A DNA stretch of 64,000 bases from Ficedula albicollis. Taxonomy: Eukaryota; Chordata; Aves; Passeriformes; Muscicapidae. The notes under the pieces were generated by a model that searched no databases, was not told the origin of the DNA, and worked only from the letters and a program-made list of their open reading frames with translations. The translations under genes were made by a program, and so were the position numbers. Below are positions 39,401 to 51,400 of this stretch, piece by piece; positions within the stretch are counted from its first letter, which is position 1; every line of letters begins with the position of its first letter. The stretch is from the NCBI RefSeq assembly GCF_000247815.1, contig NC_021675.1, positions 63,514,468 through 63,578,467 of the forward strand, read 5' to 3'.

Positions 39401-42400
39401 GTTCTGGTTTATGTAATGTGGCTCCCCTAAGCTGACCCTGTTTTGTTATTATCAACAGTTTTTCACAGAATTTTGCTTTCTTGAAAGCTTATCTAAATTA
39501 ACTTCATGCGATTTTCAGTTTCTCCTGAAAAGACAAATAATTGGTTTGCTAAAAATTTCTCATTTTCCCAGATGGATTGTGATTCCAGAATTGCCAGAAT
39601 TTCAGATCCCAGAATATTAAAAGCAGCTGTCAGCCCTGAAAAAAGAACTACTGGTCAGATAGTCAGGACAGTGTATAAGGATAAAATACTTGGCTGTCAA
39701 GATACCAAAATATTGAGCTGTTACCAGGATTCAGGTTTCCCAAAATGGGGATATCGAGAAAGGAGTCTTTTAGTAGAAGAAAAAAACCTGAAGGATGGGG
39801 AAAAGAAAATAGTTATTCCTCTTAAAAGAAAGCAGAATGTGTCTACATCTTGTTCAGAGAAAACAAGAAGATTGCTTGTAAATACCTACATGTTCTCACA
39901 TGAAAGAAGATACAGCTGTACTCCTGGACAAGTAAAGTCTTCTGGAAAGTATCCTCGTGATATCAGCAGTTTAGCATGTGAAGAAAAAAGTGAACTGCTT
40001 GCAACTCTAGAACAGGCAGCAGCTTTTGTAACTACTATGATATTTCAAGATGGTTCTTCACAGCTCAACTCGGAGCAGGTTGGTGAAGGATGGGTTTTGT
40101 TTAGAGTCAGTTCTGTAGAAGCATTTGAATGTGCATGTGACTGATATTCACAAACTCATGCTCATTGGTAACACTTTAGTGTACGATGTTCCAAAATGTA
40201 CAGTTAGATTACATTTTATTTTAAACTACCAAGTAAAACTTGGAGAAAAGGAGACCACTAGGATTTTTGTTTCAAGGCTGACACACTTGCATGCTCCTCT
40301 ACTCTCTCAGTGGTGTATGCAGTAACTGTAGTGTACATAGGTTTCATATAGTAAAATTTTTGGGAATTTTTCTTTATAGGACTGCACAAAATCTGTCAGA
40401 GGAAAAACTATTGTAATTATGCTTAACAGGCCTCTACCTCATCAGTTAAAGGAGTTGTTGTGCTGGTGAAGAATCAGACTGATCAGCCTTGTCCTCCCAT
40501 TCACACTTCAACTGGCTATACTTGGAATGCTGCTAATGAAAATGATAAATTAATTTATTTAAAAACTGAACAGTCATCTCTCTGGGAACAAGAACAGGCT
40601 CACAAGAAATTTTCTTGGTGAGAGTATGTAGGAAAATATACTGTTTTGCTTTACATATGCTTTCAGCAGTAATGATGTTGATTACTTAGCACAGGCCTAA
40701 TCTCCTTATATGTCAGGCTTGTTGAATTTCATTTTGGCTCTATTAGTTCTGTATCAAGTCTGGGCTAATAGAAACCAAATAAGAATAGACAATTCCTTTG
40801 GGCTCAGCATGTCACTGACTGCAGCTCTGGCAGAATTAGGTTGGGATTCTGGTAGGAGCTGTTTACATTCACCTGCAAATCATTTATGAGCAGTTAAAGC
40901 TGGACAGCACCAAAGAATATGTTTTGTCCAGGTTTATCTTTCTTGTATTTTATCTTCTGTTTCCTGAACTGCATTTCTTGGCTAGTACATTTTTGATGGA
41001 CATTATTGTGATAAACACCCTTTCTGAGCTTTGTTAATATTTAAAATCTTCTTTAGTGCACATTTTTTTAATGGCTTTTGACATTGCAAATGAAGTTTTA
41101 TTAATATTCAGTAATAATACAATATAATTTTGGAAGTAAAGGCTTTATGTATCTGCCTAATACTTGCACTAAATTTTAATAAAAATTGGGCTATGTTTCA
41201 AACTTCCAGTTATTATAACCGAAGTCCATTTTTATTCCTATTAGCTTGAAAATCATATCCCAAAAACGGGGAAATGAGAGCTGAATCTGATTCCTAGATG
41301 TAATACTCTAGCATGTTACAACTCCATCAGAATATTTTATGACTTTCAGTAATAGCTATGTTATTGTAAACTGCTGAATTTGGATTATTAAATTACAAAA
41401 CGTTAATTTCAAGATGTGGGAGTTGGTTCTTGGTTGCATCTCTTCCACTTCTTGAAATCAGGGCTTGAAGCAAGTCATGGCTTTGCTTTTCCAGCTATCA
41501 TATTGGGGTTACACAAGTAGTTTAATAACATGTTATCAGCTTGAATATAGCTGATAGAAAAACATATCAGTAAAGCATATACGTATAAACAGTAAAAATT
41601 TGGTAAGTTGATTAAGAGTATTAGCATTTAGATGAAACCTCTGGGTAATTACTTATTGTAAGAATAGAGCACTTGTTTAAGAATGGATCTGTAACGCATA
41701 CAGCAATACCTTGTGATTTGTGTGATTTCTAATATGTCTAAACCCTTGGAGTTGTGGTCTCATACCATCAAAAATGCTTTATAAAAAACTTATTTTTCTA
41801 TATTGCCCAAAATATAACTTATTAAAAAATGACACACATAATTGGTAAATCTGTATACTAATATATATGTAGTTGGTTATATCTATTTAAAATATAATCA
41901 ATTACAGACATTTTCAAGAGGTATAAAAATACATGACAAAGATGAAGCATTTTGGTTTTAGACAGCATATTAACACATGGCAGTTTTGGCAATTTAGATT
42001 GTGTAGTAATTTTAAATCGGTGTTTTATAATGCTACATCAGTTTAGCCTCTGTGATCTTATTTTGAAGTACTGAAGTATACAGGGATGAAGTATATTGAA
42101 GTATTACAGGGATGCCAGTTCGTGCTTTGAATTAAGGTAGCACTTCAAGAGTTAAACAAGGATTTGTTTTCTTTTTGTATATGTGATAAAGCATATCTGC
42201 TAGGATGTTTTAATTTCTTATAGAACATAGCTTTGAATATTACTGAATTGAGAATTTAATATTCAAGTGCAGTATTCTGTTCTTACAGTAATAAGGAAAT
42301 ATCTTGGGTTAACTGTTTAATATTAGGTGCTAATTAAAAGAACAAAGTAAATAGATTGACTAAATCTCAGAGCAGTATAGTGTGTGTTAATGAACTACTT

Positions 42401-45400
42401 CTGTGCAGGCAAGTGTTGTTTCAAATGCTACAGTGCAAAGTTCCAATAATTTGCTTCAATGCAAAAGATTTCCTGAGGACTCTACTTCAAGTTTATGGTA
42501 ATGAAATCAGCTGGAAACAAGGCAAGTATTGAATTTATGATCTCATCATGTAATCTCTGCACTATTGGTGTTTCTGTTAAAATCTCTTAAGTGTAGAAAT
42601 AACTAAATTGGTGGTTAAGTAATATATTAGGAAACAGAGTTCAGTACCTGAAAAAGAACACCCTTCTTGGGGGAGGTTGCGACCAGAGTCTTGGCATGTC
42701 AAGATAATGTATTTCTTCTCAGAGTAGGAATCAAATCATTGACTAGCTTAAGGATAGCTTCCAGTGGAAACAAAAGCTCTCAACACAGTCCTGACTATAA
42801 CTGAAAAGGTCAAACTACTTCATATTCTCTTGAAAAAAACTTCCTCTACTCAAAGGGAGGGCTAAAATAAATCCCAGAAATGCTCTTGGTTATCAGAATT
42901 AGGAAATCACTTGAATGGGCCCATGTTCTTTTGACAGAAACAAGTAAGACTCTTCTCTATGGATTTAAAAGCAACTACAAACAACAGGCATAAGATATAA
43001 ATATGTCTTTTTTTGGGGGTGGGGGGGATGTTGATTTTTTTTTTTTGGCTCCATATATCAAATCACTGCTGAGTGAGGTACAAAAGTACACATGACCTTT
43101 CAGGAAGAGTTCTCTCTATGGAGAATCATCAGCTTGTGTTCAGCATCTGAAAAGTTTCAGTAAATCACAGTAAACTGATGATTATTTAAAATGTGGTGTG
43201 AAGATCTGTACATAACCAGCTCTGGGAATGGAAAAGGTGGGAAAAGTAATGCTGCAATGAGACTGGCAATAGTGACAGTTTTATAATTTGTACACACAGG
43301 AAGTACTTGTTAGGTTATATCCTACCTGATCCATGGGATTTGAATCTGAAGTTTCTAGTAACCAAAATAATTCTTGTCTGAGCTTTCAAACTTTGAAACT
43401 TGATGCTTCGTCACACGTCACTTCTGCCATGAAAAAACAAGAAAAACCCCTAAAATTCTCTTTAGAGTAGTCCTGTAGCTGTAACTTTCATTATGGACAT
43501 GAAAATTTACTTCCAGGTAACTGAGCTTGCGAGGCTGTGTAGCATGGAGTTCTCTATAAATGTACCTGTAGGTCATCATTTGAACTTACTTAGGGCTTAC
43601 TGAAGAGGATACTGAGGTTTATCTTTGAATACATCACAAAGCAGTCTAGTTATTAGTTTATCCTATTCTTTCTAGAACTGCAGGACACGTGTTGAGATTG
43701 TAGTTCAAAGGAAAGTGAAACAGCACTGGGCTTGGCCCATCCTATCCCTCTATGTGAACATGAGGCTGCAGTGTAAGCACATATGATGCTAAAGGACAAA
43801 AGGTTCTGAGTTCTGGCAGCAGTGCATTGTACACCCATATGTGAATTCATATTTACATTAACAATCTTGGTCTGATTGCAAGGAAGTAAATCTCTCCTTG
43901 ATCTCCAATAGCAATTTTGTGGATATCAGTCAAGTTAACAAGAAGAAGAAAACTGTACCAGAAGGAGACTCTCATAAAAAAAAAAAAACTTCAGCTGGAA
44001 ATTTTTCAGTTGTAAGAAAGAGAAGTTTTTACAGTAAATCTAAGGAGCCAAAAGTTTAATTTTATTTGAAAACGAAAAAAATCAACCAACAGAAAAAATC
44101 CACCCCAACCTCACAAAATAACACTCTTCAAAAATATGCAATACTGAACTTCCTCTTGTGTAGTCATGAAATGACCATGTGTTACAGCTGAAAGTTCAAT
44201 GTTTAATATTTTTGTAGAATAAATGCTTGTCCTTTTATGATGTGCGCATGCAGGAAAGATGGGCAAATCTTTATAGAGCTGTTTTTCAGTATGGGAGGTA
44301 ATGGAAGTATTTTGAATAACTTGTTTTTGTAGTTGCTAATAGTGTCGTGTTAGATCCAAGGATTGCAGCATGGCTTATAAACCCCAGTGACACCGTTCCT
44401 TCCTTTGAGAGTTTAATACAGAAGTATTTTGAAAAGCCTTCTTCAAAGGGAGCAGAAAATACAGATACAGGCACTTTGAGAAATGTATCTGTAAGTAGTT
44501 TGTTTTCAATTGTTTGTGTTTGGGTTAAAAAGGGAAGGAAATTATGATAGAATTGCTATTGCTTAGAAAATATTGCAAAAGAACATAGATAATGCTTTTA
44601 TAATAGAAGACAATGATTATATTAATGCTACATGTTGGAAATCTAAAGAAAGGGGAGAAGGGGAGGTTTTACTGCATCTGCCAAGATGGGAGCTCATTCT
44701 CCAGGAAGAGCTGTAAAACTTTCCTTTTGAAGTTCACTAACAACATTAATTAATGTACAGTTTTATATTTTTTCTCTTCACCTTCCTGCAAAATGATTTC
44801 CAGCTGTCCTTGCCAAAATGTCTAATGCTGTGTTCTCCAGTTCCTGTGCACTGTAGCTTGTATTTAGTTGATTGTTATTAACAATTTTGCTAAATTTCAC
44901 AGCTGGTAAAGACACCACATCATAGGCTAAGAAACAGCAGGAAATTAAATGTGAACCTTCAGCATGTGTATGAAAAAAAATCTGTGAATTTTAATTCTCA
45001 TTCTGGGGGAATGCATGATGAATTTTTTGAGATGTTATCCCCTGCCCTATGGAAAGTTCTTTCTGTATTGTATCAGATGCCTTCTGTATTTTTATTTAAA
45101 TGTATTTCCTGAATATATATAAAATATTTATCTGTTTTGACCTGTGGTGGTCTACTGTGGACACATTAACTTTCAGAGGTTGTTTGAAGGATAAAATGAT
45201 GTAGAGGAACCTAAATAATGGTTTTTTTATGCCATTCACATTTCAGAGGCCTTGCTCTTTCAGAGTAAGTGTTGCACTATGATTATAGGACTTGTAAGAT
45301 ACAAATCCACAGATGTCAAGTGGGCTTAGAGCATAGACAGAGGTTGGTTGTGTTGGCACCTACCCATCAGTGTAGACTTTTCTGAGAAAACCAGAGGCAA

Positions 45401-48400
45401 TTTACTTAAAAGCATTGGCTGTAAACTGCAGTTGTTCAGAAGCTACTTCCAGAATTAAGTTATTAGTGTAGGGAATAGACAAGCAAACAGACAGAAGTTA
45501 CCTATGGTTATTTCTATGTGTGATGGCCTTGCTGTGAGTCAGCATCCTTAACCTTGTTTCTTCCCTTAGCTTGACTCAGTCTTTGTTCTTCAGATATCAC
45601 ATCTGTTCTTAGTTATTTTTCAACTTTGTCATTCTGATTCCCAGCTCTGAGTTAAATATTGGAATTTTATTTCCTTCCTGTCCTACTTCAGGTCTAGTTT
45701 ATTTCCTTGCCCTAGCCGTCTTTATGCTGACTTGTTCACTCAATTCCCAGTTAATGCCTCTTTGTAACATCCTGTGATTATTTCCCCCTTCCATTCTCTA
45801 TTCCTTAAATTGTCACCTGCACTCTCACACTTCCTTTTTGGCTTTTCTCTTTGCTCAGTGAATCCCAGTTCTTCCTGTGTCTCCTGGCTCTTTGCCAGGT
45901 TTATCCCTTCAATCTTCTTGCTCTGTTTTTACTGATAGATTCCTAACAGTTGTCTATACTGCCAGAGGGATCTGTGGTAAGTGATAAAGCATCTTGTGCC
46001 TCACTACTTCAGTGAAGCTTCCTGTCTTGTGCTAGTCTTGTCCACCCACCACAGTTCTTGGAATGACTGCTGGTTTATTCTGTAGCCCACAACTCACCCA
46101 CACACCTCTAGCACGAGGAGGTGCTGCTTGCTGCTTGTCTGTATACTTGGTGCTGTGCCAAAGTGGTCATAGTCCATATTCCCTGAAACATTTGCTGGAA
46201 CAGGTGCTAAACATTACGCTGGTCATGTCATCGCTACATTTACTGATGAGGAATTTTGGCGTCAGTTGAAGCCTGTCACTGGGCTCAGTTCCATCTCTAG
46301 AAAGGGATCAAGCAAGCTGTCTGTATTTCACAGACAGCTCATTTGTTCCAGGGCAAGTTGGTATGGACAAGCTTTCTTGGAGACAGGTTGGTGACTTTTC
46401 ACTGCAGTATGGACTAGAGTGTTTTAGAACAAGGATTATCACCAGTGGATCTACATATTTCAGATTTGAAGACAGCCCTCTGCATCTGTCCTTCCAGGGC
46501 CTGCTGGTTCTCAGTCTTTATTAAGTGTATTTTTAGTGGTTATATTCTTGGAGCTAACGATCATTCTCAGTATTTGTATACTTTTCAAAATGCCTTTTTA
46601 GCCAGTTGAAGGAGGTGACCTGGTGCTGTGTGGAACACCTCTGGAAGAGAAGGGAAGGAACTGAACAGTTTTGGCACAGAAGTGGCAATACTTACATGAG
46701 AAAAAGAATGCAAGGAATTTTTCCTCATTTTACAGTTAGTAAGGAAACTGACTTCAGTGTCAAAGGCAGTTTATTGATACTGCATTTCTTTGTACTTGAT
46801 ACAAAATGTAAATATAGGAACAGGCAAAATGTGGAATGTTCAGTGCTGTGTTAATGATTTGGGTTTGACAGATCTAACAACATTTCTAAAATGTTAACAA
46901 AAGGTATACAGAAAAGCACATTTTTACAGTTTATACCTTTTAAAAAAGATAATACTCTTAAGTATTTTTATGTTAGCAATAAAGTTATTGATTTTTATTT
47001 ATTTATATCAGTATCAAAACTTAGGTGTGAACTTGGAGAAGCTTTATAATGTAATGATGGACCTTGCTCAAGATTTAAAGGTAAGACAAAAAGAATTTGC
47101 TCAGGAAAAGCTGTGTAAGTATTGAATTAAAGGGAGTTAATGATGTATTTCTCATTCAAATTAGAATGATAGAATGCTTCAGTCCTTAGTGGTTTACTTT
47201 GGCAGTCAACATATAAAATAAATTGCCCATCAAATTTGCCATTTTTTCTAGAAGGAGATGGTGTCAAGGTTAATCTTTAGTGGAAAATTTTCCTTTGCTA
47301 CATGTGACTAAATGAAGATTCTGAGAACAGAAAAGGTTCAGAATACTGACTTTTCTTTTAGTATTTTAAATCTATATATTACTATCTAAAAAATGCTAAA
47401 AGAGGTACAACATAGTACAGATATTCTTTCTATGTATTCCTTACTTATGAAAACTCTCAGCATATCTTTTGTTCTAGTTTGTGTTAACCAAGCACTCTGG
47501 TCACACTCTGGGACAGGCTGCCCAGAGGGGTGGTTGATGGCCCAGGCTTGTCAGTGTTCAAGAGGCAATGGGACAGTGCTCTCAATCATATACTTTAAAT
47601 TTTAGTCAGCCCTGAATTGACCAGGCAGTGGGACTAGAAAGTCATTGTAGGTGTCTTCCAAGTGAACTATTTTATTCTATTTTATCCTATATTGCAGTTC
47701 AGAATGCATCTGAAACAGAAATCTGCTGGGGGGTGTGTGTTTGTTTTCTGCCTGTGATCATATACCTGGAAAAGTGTCTGGGATACACCCAGGTTCTGGT
47801 GGAAGGGCCATCATAGTTTCCCAGGGATTGTCTTTGAAGTTGCTGGTAGAGGCTGTAGGGCTTTGACCATTGGGTGAGGAGCCATAATAATGTGGATATC
47901 CAAGTGGCCCAGCAGTATAGTAAACAATCCATGAAGGGAGGCAGCAGGGAAACACCAAAGGCACAGAAACACTGAAATCCAGCCCACAAGAGTTTTTAGA
48001 CAAGTCAGACTGCTTCAGTGGTTAGAAAAAAACCAGAATTTCTGTTCCCTGTAAGTAATTTGGGGACATAAACCTTTCAACTCTTATTTTCTCCCTAATG
48101 AAAACAAAGTTATGAATTATGAATGGTTGCTTAATCGTTCAAGTGAACAAAGGAAAAGGGATAACTGTGTCCTATTATAATAAAGCTTGCTTTAAAAATA
48201 AACTGTTTGGAAAAAAAAAGAGGTGTATATATATTTCTTTATTAGCATTCTTGTACAAAATTGTTACTATTGCAAAACTCCTGTTCCCCACGCAAAGAAG
48301 TGACAGCATTTAGATACTATAATTTACACTAAGTAGTATTTCATGCCACAAACAGTGTTGTCCTGTAAAAAGGAATATACAGAAAGTGAAGTACTGCTCA

Positions 48401-51400
48401 GTAGAAAATACGTTCACCTAATGACACTACTATATGTTTTGAGATCAAAGTTAGCTGGTACTGAAGAATGGATTTATATCTTGCTTTACAGGCTCAAGGA
48501 TTGTGGAACTTATTTTGCACATTAGAGCTTCCACTTATCAAAATTCTGGCAGGTATGAAAGTTCAGTTCAAAATATGAATCTCCACTATTTTCACACAGC
48601 TGCTGACTATGCTCAAGTGATATGTAATTCCCCAGAATATGAAATGTTGTTATCTTAGCCTCATAACACCTGTGTGAGTTTGAGTTTGCATTTTACAGTC
48701 TGAGAAGAATGTAAGATTGAAATAATGAATTATAAATGTTCTTAACCTAAAATTGTATTTACAGTGATGGAAACACACAAAATATATGTGAACAAACAAG
48801 AACTGAAAAAAACATCAGAGATTCTAGGGGTAAATTTTGTATTTTTTTTTTCTTGAAAATTCCATAGCATCAGCTTTGTGCTTTTGCTGAGAATAACTGA
48901 TTAAAAAGAGAAGGAACTTTTGTGCATTTTATGTAATAATGTGCTGGTTTTAGTATATTGTTGTAATAATTATATTTACATTTTGGTATAAATATAACTA
49001 ATTATATTTGCATTGTAGAATACTTCCCAATTTATTTACACAAGTAAAAAAGAGATATTTGCTTCCTCAGCCTTGCTCCAGAACTGAAATTGCATTGCAA
49101 AATGCACAGGTCCTTTTGGGTTGTGTGTTGCAGAGTAAAAATGGCAACTACTCTTTCTGAACCTACAGTTTTCAGGAACCATCTTCCTGAGAAGTGATAG
49201 ATTTCTCTCCCTCTTTTTGTGAACAATACACTCTTTAAATGAATGTTCTTTGATAAAAATAGCTACAAGAGAATCCCATTTCATAACATAAAACTTGACT
49301 AAGTAATCATACTGGTCTGACAGATCACTAATTTATCAGAACAATTTGCATTGCTGTGTTTCTCACAGATCTCTATAGGCTTCAGTAACCTAAATTCTTT
49401 AACCACAAATGTTGGTACTTCTTGCTACAATAAATCCCCTTCCCAGATCATGAAGCAATATAAATTAAGGAGAATATAAGCAATCTACTCCACCAAATGT
49501 TGATAGACAGCAATGATTATGCAATATCAAGTACTCCATTTTTAAATAAAGGTCCAATATTCTCATTAACATTGGAAGTAGCAGATATTGAAGAAAAGAA
49601 TAATGTGAACAGAATAATTTTGATGTCCTCATTTATAGTTGCGGCTCAAAGAGCTGGAACAGGAGGCTCATGAGGTTGCTGGAGAACGATTCCTTTTGAC
49701 CAGCAGTTGTCAGCTCCGAGAGGTATTATTATTGTTATTATTATTAAAGCTGGATGTCCAGGATCAAGAATTAGCAAGTGCCCAAAGCAAACTGGATCAA
49801 AAAGGTCAAGAGGTATTTAAGAATATCACATTATTGTACTGCTATTTCTACTTAAGGTGTACATTCTATGGATTTATTGATGCAGAAGAACTGTAAAGCA
49901 TATACATCCTTACCACTTCTGACTTACTTTCTTCTACATTAATTATCTTATTTTCTGATATTCCTTCTGATTTTCTTTATTTCCTTCATATTAATGAAGG
50001 ACATTTCAGTTTTTTCATAAATATGGCAATGTTGAATAATCTTTATTTGAGTATATGTACATAAATTATGCTTTTTTTTTTTTTTAGTAAATATGTCACT
50101 GCTTCAATAGCTCAGAAATAAAGATTTTCAGTTCTGTGTTAGTTCTCTTTGCTACAGTATTCTCTATTTACCTTGTAACCTGTTTTCTGTTTAACTACCC
50201 AATGATTTTCCTTTCTCTTTCAACACTTGAAGCACTGAAAGATTTATTATCTTTTTCTTATTTTAGGTGCTATTTGATAAGTTAAAACTGCATACGCTGT
50301 GTGAGAAACTTCACAGAACTGAAATACAACAGCTCGTATCCACCTCAGAAGTTGTGGTGAGACAGGGAAGGGTTTAAAACCAGCTGCATGATTTAGCAAA
50401 ACTTATAAGTTATATTCCAGTGAAACTGTGATTTGTCTGAAGTTTTTCTAATGATCTGGGTTTATTTTTGTATTGTACTAGTGCCAGAAAAGAAAGTTGT
50501 GCACTCCATGGTAGGGAAAAACAAACCAGCTACTGAAGGTCTCCCCTGAGCCTCTTTTTCTCCAGGCTAAACATCCCCAGCTCCTTCAGCTGTTCCTCAC
50601 CAGACTTTTGCTCCAGAGCCTTTTCCAGTTCTGTTGTCCTCTGGACTCACTCCAACACCTCACTGTCCTTTTTGAAATGAAGGGTCCAAAACAGAACACA
50701 ATATTCACTGCTGAGTACAGGGTGACAGTCACTGCCTTGGTCCTACTAGCCACACTATTGCTGATCCAGGCCAGGTGCCACTGGCCTTCTTGGCCACCTG
50801 GGCACACCTGGCTCATGTTCAGCCACTCTCCACCAGCACCCCCAGGTCCTTTTCCACTGGGCCCTTTCCAGCCCCTCTGCCCCAGCCTGCAGCACTGCAG
50901 GGGTTGTTGTGACCCAGGGGCAGGACCCAGCACTTGGCCCTGTTGAACCTCAGATCACTGACCTTGGCCCACTGATCCAGCCTGTCCAGATTGTTGTTGT
51001 GAGTTGTGACCCAGGGGCAGGACCCAGCACTTGGCCCTGTTGAACCTCAGATCACTGACCTTGGCCCACTGATCCAGCCTGTCCAGATCCCTCTGTGGAG
51101 CCTTCCCACCCTCAGCTGGTCAAATCTTCCATCCAACTTGGTATCATCTGCAAACTGACTTAGGGTGCTCTTGATCCCCTTGTCAGATCATTAAAAAAAT
51201 AATTTTGTGAAGATAATAATAGCAAGGGAGATTCTTTTTAGAAGAGAAAAAAACCTCTGTGCAGCTGCATGTGTTTCTAATTTGGTGCCACAGTTGAATT
51301 GCTCTACTGTACGTAGGAGTTTAAGTGCACAACTCATTGCTGAACATAACATCTTTGGAGAAGGTAGAAGGGAAATACTTACTTCTTAGGAGGAAATTCC

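Noticed and set aside
39518..39519. Alternative acceptor ATTTTCAG before POLN exon 3
   Set aside because: With the phase of exon 2 it leads into a stop-containing frame, and it adds residues without similarity to POLN.
39506..39571. In-frame ATG upstream of POLN exon 3 suggesting a separate gene start
   Set aside because: The phase and the strong acceptor at 39571 show this is intron sequence; the frame is open by chance.
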